From: Cyclostephanos tholiformis | Taxonomy: Eukaryota; Bacillariophyta; Thalassiosirophyceae; Thalassiosirales; Thalassiosiraceae | Direction: 5' to 3' | Assembly: GCA_036939975.1 (NCBI GenBank) | Contig: JALLPB010000221.1 | Span: 1-19,890 of the forward strand | DNA: 19,890 nt | In this document: piece by piece, positions 8,427 to 15,736 of the stretch | How the letters are laid out: every line of letters starts with the position of its first letter | Position numbering within the stretch: position 1 is the stretch's first letter | Made by a program: the position numbers and the translations under genes | The notes under the pieces: generated by a model | The model's database searches: none | Seen by the model: only the letters and a program-made list of their open reading frames with translations | Told to the model about the DNA's origin: nothing

Positions 8427-10163
8427 TCAATCGGTCGGGTGCCCAACCATCCCCTGGGCTTCACGAGCCGCCCTCGCCTCTTCCACCTCACGCCGAGTAA
8501 AACCCTCCATGTTTCCGCTCACGGTCTGGACCATGTCCAGAGCCATCTCCCCGTCAACTCCTGCCAGGTTGATACATGGCATCCCTTTTTTGTTCTTGTG
8601 AACGATGATATTGCCTTGGTCGGTATGGATGATAAAATGCCCTGCGTTCATCCCCCCACGGGAGTCGTACATGATCCGCCAGATTTTGGACAGGGCCTCA
8701 AGCGGGACGATGTTTGCGATCCCGCTTTTATTCACCCACACCCCGTCGATCTTGCCGAGTTTCCCGACTTCCGTCATCATCGTCGACCCACAGTTGCTGT
8801 GCCCGATGAGGCCCTTGGCGGAACGATGGACGTCCTTGAGGTGGGATCTGTATGGCGTGCTGGCGTAGCTGGCGCACGTGTCGATGTAAAGGTGATTCGG
8901 GTGAAGAATCCCTCGCACCCCCTTGTTGCCTCCCTGTGTGAACTCGCACTCCTGTCCCGGACTGCCGCACTCCTGTGATTCGTCCGTCGCCCCGTGCTTG
9001 CTTCCTGCGCTGAAGAGCCCGTGCCCGCTTTCGGACTCACCTATATTCAGGTTGTCCACCTCTTCCACCACGAGCTCCGGACATCGGTTCATACGATGTC
9101 CAGGCTGGTTGCAGTGCCAGCAGTTCGGATTGCTCGGGTCCCGTTCTCCGTCGCGTTTTGCGCCCTTCTCCTGGACGAACGCCATTCCCTCACCAGGGTC
9201 CTCTCTTGCGCGTTGAACCCGCGGGCTGATCCTGTAGTCGTTCAGGAGCCGGGTCACCTCGACGATGGTTTTCGGGTAATGATCTTGTCCCTTCGTCATA
9301 TCGTTGGCGAGCTCGGTTTTTAGGGCGCCGTATCGAGTGCAGTCGGCCCCTCGAAGGATCATACAGGCGAGGTACGCTTCCCTGCACGCCCCCTTCGCCG
9401 CTGCCATTTGCTGCGGTGTCGCGGTATCAAGTTGCCCCGGCGGAACTCCCATCTCTATCAGCTGGGCGTTGATCAGCCCGGGCTCGTTTCCGTACGCACC
9501 TCCGTACGTCTCCACTACCCCTACCAGCGCTTGGAAGTACTGGATGTAGTCTGTATTGCTGACGTCGTGCCGTTGGTAGTGCACCGACACTCTATGCTTG
9601 GCCTGTTCTTCGAGGGCCCAGGTGCTCTGCTGCCCTGCTCCGAAGTCGCAGCAGAACCCTCGGATAAGGCGGAGGAGCTTGACTACATCTTGGCCTCCGT
9701 TCACAGTCGTGTAAGAAGTGGCCCCGCGAATCTTGCTTACCAGTGCTGGGGAGCACTGCCCCATTACTAGTGCGTAGGCCCTCTTGGTGCTTTCTTCGAT
9801 TTGTATTAGTTGGGTCCGTTTCTCACGGAGTTCCTCCTTCCAGATCTGGATCTTTTCTTGGTCGTTCGGATCGGCTGGGTACGTCGGCATTGTTACAGTA
9901 GGCGTAACTAGCTCCCTCATGGCTTTGGCGACGTCTGCCCCCGACCTGTACTCTTGCTGCACATACCTTGCTATTGCATCGACGGACTTGTCATACTTGG
10001 CGGCGTACTTGGGGTGACCGATGTCGAAGGTGTCCTCCTCCAAGCCTGCCATTCCCGGAGTGTATTCCTTCTTCTGCGGCCTGTTGTGCCGACGGGGCTT
10101 CTTCCCCTCGACCTTGGGCTTCTGTTCCTCGGTCATGTTAGATCGCTCGGTGATTCTCCCCAA
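8427..10163 (-). CDS. Copia Gag-protease with pre-integrase region
   Basis: The ORF has 578 residues. The N-terminal 35 residues are basic (KKPRRHNRPQKK). A capsid-like helical region covers about 50-320. A CCHC zinc knuckle sits at 348-361 (CWHCNQPGHRMNRC, CX2CX4HX4C), which binds element RNA. The protease-like motif follows at 426-434 (YIDTCASYA). Its triad is Asp-Thr-Cys instead of Asp-Thr/Ser-Gly. A GHSNCG, IANIVPLEAL and FIIHT stretch leads to the pre-integrase part, ending GMVGHPTD and TGA. The start at 10163 leaves only a 48-nt leader after the LTR; the Met at residue 10 (MTEEQKPKVEG) is an alternative. It is in the same frame as the integrase ORF. Confidence 0.9.
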   Translation of the reverse strand: MGRITERSNMTEEQKPKVEGKKPRRHNRPQKKEYTPGMAGLEEDTFDIGHPKYAAKYDKSVDAIARYVQQEYRSGADVAKAMRELVTPTVTMPTYPADPNDQEKIQIWKEELREKRTQLIQIEESTKRAYALVMGQCSPALVSKIRGATSYTTVNGGQDVVKLLRLIRGFCCDFGAGQQSTWALEEQAKHRVSVHYQRHDVSNTDYIQYFQALVGVVETYGGAYGNEPGLINAQLIEMGVPPGQLDTATPQQMAAAKGACREAYLACMILRGADCTRYGALKTELANDMTKGQDHYPKTIVEVTRLLNDYRISPRVQRAREDPGEGMAFVQEKGAKRDGERDPSNPNCWHCNQPGHRMNRCPELVVEEVDNLNIGESESGHGLFSAGSKHGATDESQECGSPGQECEFTQGGNKGVRGILHPNHLYIDTCASYASTPYRSHLKDVHRSAKGLIGHSNCGSTMMTEVGKLGKIDGVWVNKSGIANIVPLEALSKIWRIMYDSRGGMNAGHFIIHTDQGNIIVHKNKKGMPCINLAGVDGEMALDMVQTVSGNMEGFTRREVEEARAAREAQGMVGHPTD

Positions 10164-10194
10164 TCAGCCGACGCTATGATCAAACGCTCCCAAC

Positions 10195-10209
10195 CTTTTT
10201 AAATATAAT
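10195..10209 (-). other. Candidate self-priming primer-binding site
   Basis: Two bases after the LTR end, where a tRNA primer site normally lies, the element RNA reads AUUAUAUUUAAAAAG. This is the exact 15-nt complement of LTR positions 10288-10302 (and of 4831-4845 in the other LTR). No TGG abuts the LTR; a TGGGAGCG starts 19 nt further in (10192) and is the tRNA-type alternative. In Tf1/sushi elements the primer is the 5' end of their own RNA, so that arrangement is the model. This is inference from base pairing only. Confidence 0.4.
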
Positions 10210-10211
10210 GT

Positions 10212-10514
10212 TGTTGCAACTGCTACTCGCCTGTCCTTTCTCGGGACGGCGCGAATAACATGCCCAAGTATAACTTAGTGATTGGAGATTATATTTAAAA
10301 AGTGGGACGAGAGATGAACGCTCGTCGCCACGCTACTCCTATTGGAAATCCCGCTTTCCGCATCACTGTATACGCCTGCTGACTCCACAGACGCCCCTGC
10401 ACATGTCGGAGAGGTACCTTCTCCCTCTCCGAGCTACCCACGCCGCTCGCCTTCGTCGCCACGTCACATTCAACGGTCGCCGTCTGGGCTGTAGTAGCAC
10501 TTGGTGCTCCAACA
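10212..10514 (-). repeat. Right LTR (5' LTR), 303 bp
   Basis: It aligns end to end with 4752-5066 except for two deletions (3 and 9 bp) and about 21 substitutions. It ends in ccaaca at 10514 and is followed by atacg, which has no match outside the left LTR. Its outer end lies 138 bp upstream of the oxygenase start codon on the other strand. Confidence 0.9.
10288..10302 (-). promoter_or_regulatory. TATA-like run in the LTR
   Basis: Read on the minus strand, this is CTTTTTAAATATAAT, about 212 nt into the LTR. It could be the TATA box of the element's promoter, with transcription starting in the last 75 nt of the LTR. It could instead be the 5' end of the RNA that pairs with 10195-10209. It is identical in both full LTRs although the LTRs differ elsewhere. 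Confidence 0.4.
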
Positions 10515-10652
10515 ATACGCTTGCGACGGACCATCGGGAGAATTTTCCGGCAAATTTTCACAAACCCGTTTTATCCGTGATCTGGCGTACTTTTTACTGT
10601 ATAGCAGTAAAGGAACACTACACAGACAGCGATCGATGCGGGACTTGACACC

Positions 10653-11287
10653 ATGAGGGCGGCGAACAGTCGTACTCGTTTCGTCGGGCCGTCGTCGATC
10701 ATCGTCCTCCTGACCCTGACTAATAATACTACTAGAGATAATTCGGCATGCGCATTCTCCTCGTTGGCCGTCCCTCCCGCCATACCTCTCCTAGGTCCGC
10801 GGCGACTCCCTCGATTGCTATCGACCCTGATCGTGGAGGAATCGAGCGCCGAGAGGCGTCTCGACGAATATTCCGCCATCGTCCATGCCGCCAGGGCCAC
10901 GACGGTCTTCGTTGACCATGGTGATGGCGGTGCGAGGCGACGATCGTCATGCGAGGGATATCTCGTCCGGCGCGATGCCGACTTTTGCTACGAGGCGTGC
11001 ATCACGCACAGCGTCGGCGCGACTGGCGGTGGCGACGGGGACGCATTCGACGCGTTCGTTTCCGTGTATCACCGGCTGCTCGTGCATTACCTCCAAGTCG
11101 AACGCGAGTCGTACGAGGAGGAACGCGAATTCGCACGAACGTCCGGCATCGCTTGTCCCGACAGTCGTCGTCCTAGACTCACGATGTTGGCGATTAATAT
11201 AAAAGGCAATGACGATTCCGATGCAAGGAAGGATCTCGTGGATCGTCTCGTGGGCATCGGACTCCTCCCGCCATCATCGTCGGCGTC

Positions 11288-11319
<32 letters not shown>

Positions 11320-13181
11320 CCACGAACGACGGTAATGACGTATACGACGACGACGATGAAAACGACGACTTTGCCCACTCGGACCATCTAGCGATCGACC
11401 TCTACAAATTCGTACCGTTTCTGAACGAATATGCGTTCGTACGTCGAGGAACGGAAGAGGGGGACGTTTCGTTAGTGGTATTGCGACTCCTCTCGACGAG
11501 GAGGACGACGTTCGATTTCGACGGCGGCGCGATAATTCGCAACAAGAAGCTACGTGGGCGACGCCGCCGTGAAGGAACGAAGGACGAACTCGGACATGCT
11601 GCGATGACCGATGTTGGCGACGGGGATGGGGGGGGACGTGGACGACGACGGAAAAACAACTTCGTCTCGCGCCTATCTCGAGCATTGCCATCGTGCGCGA
11701 TAAACGACGTCATGAACATAATGGAGGATATCAAGGCTCGGAATTGGCTCAGTCACAATCCTGACTCGGTCGACGGATTGCCGAGTTTGCACCTCAACCT
11801 CATCGCTAACGGTATGCCCATGTTCGACCGCGAAAACGATGATCCCGACAACGATATTTCGTCTGACGGGGTCGTGTCATTCTCGGACTGCATATCGAGG
11901 ATGACGAATATTCTGAAACCTCACCTGTACGACAGCCTGCTTCCGGCGGTCAGAGAGATAACGAACTCCCAAACAGTCCAGATCTCCGATGTCTTTCTTC
12001 GTTATTACGGGAGGGGGGGGGAGCGGCCGCCTTGTGACGATGATGACGTTGCTCGTGGAGCCGACAATGGTGACGGTGTTGGCCATGATAAAGAGGATAA
12101 CGACGATGGCGACACTGCCACCGCCCGATTCGTCCTGAGTCCGCACTACGACGTAACCGCCTACGCGACTTGCGTGATCGCATTGGACTCCACGGCCTCG
12201 ACCGGTCGTAGCGGCCTGTACGTCATTCCCCGCCCGCCGTCGTCCTCCTCCGTGACAGGGGGCGCGGCCCTGAGACAATTTTTCCCCCTTGAGAAGGGCG
12301 ATGCCGTGGTACACGCCTACGACGTCCTGCACGGCGTCGATGTGGATCCCAAATTCGGTAGGGAGAGGACGTCGCTCATCGTTTGGTTCGTGGACTATGA
12401 TGGTCGCGGGAGGGATGACGACGACGACGTCGATGACGACAGCGGGCGAGGCGGTAGTAGCGTCGCGAGCGAACGAACGTGGCTGCTTGATCCCGTCGAC
12501 GAAGTCGGCGAATTCGTCTTGGGTCTGGCCTCTGAAAGCTTGGCGGAAGTGAAAGGATCCAGTACGAAAGCATCAGGTAGTCATCGGGAAGTATCGATCG
12601 ATCCCTATTCCCTCTACCTGAAGAGCGCGAGGAGGGGGAATGTATTTGCCATTTCGGCAATAGCAAAAATGTGCGATGACGGTCTCGTTCCAGCGTCGGA
12701 GTATGGAGCTATTTCGAGCATATTGACTAAACGAAACAAGGGAAAGTGGGAGTGCTACAATCCCTTCTTCCAAAATTCGTCCGAAATCAAGGGACTAGCA
12801 CCTGCCCTTTGGTACCACGCGGCAATACGAGGCGGTCATCGAGCCGCGCAGGTTTTGCTCGGGAATGCGATCATGCGTTGTTATCACACGGCGGAGGAGA
12901 AGGAGGAGGAGGAGGAGGAGGAGGAGGAGGAGGAGGAAGACGATACGTCGGATGGTCGTCATCCTTGTCGTCAATCGCTGCGGGAGGACTCGCTCCTCGC
13001 CGCGAGCGTACTGTTCACCATGGCGCACGACCAAGGACACGCCGATTTGAGGGAGTCACTCCGACGTCTGATGGACATCGAAATCGATAGATTGATCGAC
13101 GGTGGCTCGGGCGTTGGCGATGTGAACGGTGATGATTTGTTCCCATCGCCAGTGATGCGAATCCTGCTCATGTCTGTGTAG
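10653..13181 (+). CDS. 2OG-Fe(II) oxygenase with Sel1-like repeats
   Basis: This is a single-exon protein of 842 residues. The C-terminal half of the catalytic core is clear: HYD at 498-500 and His560 in VLHGVDV bind iron, and Arg572 in RERTSLIVWF should bind 2-oxoglutarate, the layout of prolyl-4-hydroxylase-like oxygenases that hydroxylate proteins. The likely substrate is unknown. From about 650 to 830, Ala/Gly-spaced helices (ARRGNVFAISAIAKM, LWYHAAIRGGHRAAQVLLG, FTMAHDQGHADLRESL) resemble Sel1 repeats, a protein-interaction fold. Residues 14-25 (SSIIVLLTL) are hydrophobic and are followed by SACAFSS, similar to the ASAFAP motif of diatom plastid presequences. Acidic simple repeats are encoded by a GAC run (11291-11320) and a GAG run (12892-12939). 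The start is the first in-frame ATG. The window offers no operon-like partner. Confidence 0.85.
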
Positions 13182-13657
13182 TGTCTAAGAACGATTTTTC
13201 ATTCCGAACGTATTTAATACAAATGAATGCACTTATCTCGATATCGGCAAAGCGATCGTTTAAGTTTTAGAGAGGCTTTGACAAACATATAACTTCGAGC
13301 ACAACAAGTAGGTGTGACGTGTTGCCTTCAGTGATACACATAAATACAAAGCTTTCAAAAGGTTTGGGGTTGTTGCTGCGTGGCATGCCGTTCAAGGGTC
13401 CTGAAAAGGGTTGAGACACAACGCTGTCTATCGAGGTCGTCGCCAGTGCACTCTTGAGGATGCACGTCGTAAAAATAGCCTCGATTTTTTATCATGCGTT
13501 CGATGAATGGATGTAACGATGACGCCTCGTTCCAATTTCGTTATCTTCTCGTCGTTTCGCGAGATGATCGATTGCATTTCTTTTGTCAATGCGTCTCCCT
13601 CTCATTGGCCACATAACCTTATTCCTTGTTTTCGTCCGGCATTGATGACGCTCGAGT
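13182..13657. other. Intergenic region between convergent genes
   Basis: It separates the 3' ends of the oxygenase gene and the charged-protein gene. It is AT-richer than the flanking genes and holds no convincing ORF, RNA gene or clear AATAAA. The short ORF at 13507-13716 (+) overlaps the 3' end of the next gene and has no recognisable content. Confidence 0.5.
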
Positions 13658-14695
13658 TTATCCTTGTAATGTCAATCGCTCTATTCTTTCACGTAGTTCT
13701 TCGACGGGCTCATTAAAGGATCCCTGCGGCTCATGCTTTTGGGGGCTAACTTCACCCATGATTGCGCGTTGTCGTGGTTGTTGTCGTTGTTTTTGTCGTC
13801 GCTGTTGTCGTTGCCCTTTTCCCAGTACCTCGTCGTTTACTACTTTTGCGTCCAGCTTTGATACTCCCTCTTCTTCCAACTCACTTTTTAATTTGCCCTC
13901 CACCTCGTCCTCCTGAACTAACTTTTCCATCTCTTGCTCATTATTCTCTCCTACCAACGAAGCTGGCTTCTCGATCTCTTTTGCTGCATCCTCTACATCT
14001 CTTGTTACTTTTTTCTCCACCTCCTCTTCGCACCGGCGAGATCCTCGCGGGGTCACGGTTTTATCATGATCATTTGCCTTTTTCGCCATGTTTTGAAACT
14101 CGTCGTAGGGTGCCTCCATGAGCCTAGTTAGTAACCCCCTCTCGCCGCATCCCTCATTGCCCGTCGCAACCTCCAACTCGCGTGACAATGCCAGTAAACC
14201 GTTGCTCGTTTCGTACTTTGCTTTGAGGGCAGACACGACGTGGTCGGGAAGCATATCCAATGCCTCTCTGTTGATCCTTAGCTCATCCCTCTCCCTTCTC
14301 CTCTCCTTCTCATCGTCCTCGTTCGTCGTCGACGATGACGACGACTCAACACTTTCTTCCTCCATCGCGCCGGCCTCGCCGCCGCTCAGCGAATTCCTGC
14401 TCATCAACTCCCTTATGATCCTCTCTGATTCTCTCTTCCTAGCACGCTCGTCGTCTTTGCGCCCTCGATACAGCGCGCTCATGACCGCCGCCTGCTCCCA
14501 ATGCACGGTGCGGAGCCACTCCCAGGCTTCCAAACGCGACTTCCTCTCCATGGTGGCCTTCTGACGGAGTCTCTCCGCCTCAGACTCCGGGGTCGGAAGA
14601 AGAGACTTCGCCACTGACGAGGCCGCGAGCCTCTCGGAATTGGCCCTAACGCGACCGGATTTCCGCAGCGCCTCGAGTTCTTCCTTCAGGCCCAT
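13658..14695 (-). CDS. Charged, probably coiled-coil protein, function unknown
   Basis: The protein has 345 residues and I do not recognise a family. The N-terminal 100 residues (MGLKEELEALRKSGRVRANS to RYGRKDDERARKRE-like sequence) look helical, with an LEAWEWLRTVHWEQAAVMSAL segment that could be a conserved core. A Glu/Ser-rich low-complexity stretch follows (about 110-130), then ALDMLPDHVVSALKAKYE, then a long acidic region. Near 300 there is a Gln/Arg-rich basic patch (RQQRRQKQRQQPRQR). It has no signal peptide and no membrane segment. The long clean frame, the high Glu/Lys/Arg content and a good start support a real gene. Nuclear or cytoplasmic scaffolding would be a guess. Confidence 0.6.
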   Translation of the reverse strand: MGLKEELEALRKSGRVRANSERLAASSVAKSLLPTPESEAERLRQKATMERKSRLEAWEWLRTVHWEQAAVMSALYRGRKDDERARKRESERIIRELMSRNSLSGGEAGAMEEESVESSSSSTTNEDDEKERRRERDELRINREALDMLPDHVVSALKAKYETSNGLLALSRELEVATGNEGCGERGLLTRLMEAPYDEFQNMAKKANDHDKTVTPRGSRRCEEEVEKKVTRDVEDAAKEIEKPASLVGENNEQEMEKLVQEDEVEGKLKSELEEEGVSKLDAKVVNDEVLGKGQRQQRRQKQRQQPRQRAIMGEVSPQKHEPQGSFNEPVEELRERIERLTLQG

Positions 14696-14773
14696 CTCAA
14701 TTTTAGTACCGATGTGCTCTCACACTCCTGCGTTGATACCGGCACCTCTCTATCGTTTAGTCTGGGCGCCCGA

Positions 14774-15082
14774 ACTGATGCCACCGGCGTCATAGGACAA
14801 CGCTGGTGGCACTATTTTTGGGGTAACTCTTTTTTATTTCGAAATGTACTATATACCAAACTCCTATGTAGATTGATAGTTTTTTACTGATGGCGCTAGC
14901 AGCGTCATCTGACGACCCTCGTGGCGCTATAATTTGGGTAAACGAAACCTCTTCCAAAAAATTACCTAATACTGAATTCCTATATAGAACGATACTTTTT
15001 TACCGATAGCGCTGGCAGCGTCATCAGACGACCCTCGTGGCGCTATAATTTGGGTAAACGAAACCTCTTCCAAAAAATTACC
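14774..15082. repeat. Tandem array, period about 116 bp
   Basis: Two copies (14851-14966 and 14967-15082) share the block gacgaccctcgtggcgct at exactly 116-bp spacing and match closely through aaaaaattacc. A third, more degenerate copy precedes them (about 14774-14850, recognisable by gcgtcat and gtggcactat). The array ends flush at the ambiguous base 15083, so more copies may be missing from the assembly. Confidence 0.85.
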
Positions 15083-15083
15083 N
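15083..15083. other. Single ambiguous base N
   Basis: The only N in the window lies exactly between the tandem array and the middle of an LTR. It probably marks an assembly join or a collapsed gap. Reading frames that cross it are not reliable. Confidence 0.95.
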
Positions 15084-15254
15084 CTTTCCGCATCGCCGTA
15101 TACGCTTGCTGACTCCACAGACGCCCCCGCACACGTCGGAGAGGTACCTTCTCCCTCTCCGAGCTTATCCACGCCACTCGCCTTCTTCACCACGTCACAT
15201 CCAACGGTAACCGTTCGAGTATGCTGGGCTGTAGTAGCACTTGGTGCTCCAACA
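15084..15254 (-). mobile_element. Truncated LTR of the same copia family
   Basis: It matches 4897-5066 of the left LTR with about 4 substitutions and one inserted T. The same segment of the right LTR differs from it by about 12 substitutions and a 9-bp deletion. It ends with the intact LTR end ccaaca and is then followed by ggagt, identical to the 5 bp in front of the left LTR. The other about 145 bp of the LTR are missing at the N. Confidence 0.92.
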
Positions 15255-15421
15255 GGAGTAATCGGTGAGACAGACCTTCTTCCTTCCTCTTTGGAGGTCT
15301 TCCTTTTCTCCGACGCGAAGTACGTTCGCCACTTCGTATTGGGGACTCCTGTCCTCCCCAATAGGAAAAACGTCTCGAGAAGCGTCTCGTATCCAGACAT
15401 GCTGGCGCCTGCTCTCCCCAT
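15255..15421 (-). pseudogene. Possible host exon interrupted by the LTR
   Basis: An ATG in a good context (ACCATGG, 15421) opens 55 codons plus two bases, starting MGRAGASMSGYETLLETFFL and ending at the LTR edge. I do not recognise the protein. Its frame carries on into the LTR only as an artefact. An upstream Met at 15505 is possible. If the left flank of the element (below 4751) follows directly, the frame reaches a splice donor within about 12 bases. This is a suggestion and not a proven gene. Confidence 0.3.
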
Positions 15422-15555
15422 GGTAATATGCAATGGAGTATGACGCGAAAACAAGCCGACCAAAGTTTTGGATAGTTGAAATTGATAATTGGTGGATGCA
15501 TGCATCAGATGAGCTTGGGCTAGTGAAAGTCAATAATATACTATTATAGTATTAT

Positions 15556-15736
15556 ACAATTTTATTGAACTGTTGATTTCTGATAATAATATAATATTTT
15601 ACAATTTTATTCAACTGTTGAGTTCTGATGTACTCCTAACTAAATCGAGTTCTGATATACTCCTAACAACTTCGAACTCAACAAGTGGGTCCTTGTCACT
15701 AACAACTTCGAACTCAACAAGTGGGTCCTTGTCAAG
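15556..15736. repeat. Nested short tandem duplications at a gene end
   Basis: Three duplications follow each other. The first has a 45-bp period (15556 and 15601, acaattttatt...). The second has a 27-bp period (15620 and 15647, gagttctgat). The third has a 36-bp period (15665 and 15701). The 27- and 36-bp pairs are in frame in the nucleotidase gene and add 9- and 12-residue repeats to its C terminus; the 45-bp pair lies across its stop codon. Confidence 0.88.
15561..15566 (-). terminator. Poly(A) signal AATAAA, distal copy
   Basis: It is read on the minus strand as CAATAAAATTG, 45 bp beyond a matching signal at 15606-15611. The proximal copy overlaps the stop codon of the nucleotidase gene (TGAATAAAA). 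Both belong to the duplicated 45-bp unit. Confidence 0.5.

Larger units (their letters stand above)
4752..10514 (-). mobile_element. Ty1/copia LTR retrotransposon, diatom type
   Basis: The element is read on the minus strand: 5' LTR (10212-10514), gag and protease, integrase, reverse transcriptase, RNase H, 3' LTR (4752-5066). Integrase before RT defines Ty1/copia. The coding part was probably one long frame; it is now split by an in-frame TGA at 8427-8429 and by a +1 frame change between integrase and RT. The LTRs differ by about 21 substitutions and indels of 3 and 9 bp over about 303 aligned bases, which is old for one insertion. The 5-bp flanks do not match (ggagt left, atacg right), so the two ends may come from different insertions. 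No good polypurine tract precedes the 3' LTR and no tRNA-type primer site abuts the 5' LTR. It is probably not autonomous as it stands. Confidence 0.9.

Noticed and set aside
8439..10202. Plus-strand ORFs across gag (179, 109, 120 codons and others)
   Set aside because: They lie opposite the Gag frame, have no recognisable domains and are explained by codon bias of the real strand.
10295..10561. Minus-strand ORF of 88 codons through the right LTR
   Set aside because: It is the LTR copy of the RT tail with chance flanking codons; no separate gene is supported.
11194..12332. Minus-strand ORFs opposite the oxygenase gene (165, 110 and 151 codons)
   Set aside because: They are low-complexity Arg/Ser/His frames generated by GC-rich codons and GAC repeats of the real gene.
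12865..13050. Poly-Arg and poly-Leu frames
   Set aside because: They are shadow frames of the GAG trinucleotide run that encodes Glu in the oxygenase.
14966..15505. Minus-strand ORF of 179 codons with an X residue
   Set aside because: It is a fusion of a possible host exon, LTR sequence and repeat DNA and crosses the N at 15083. It is not one gene.
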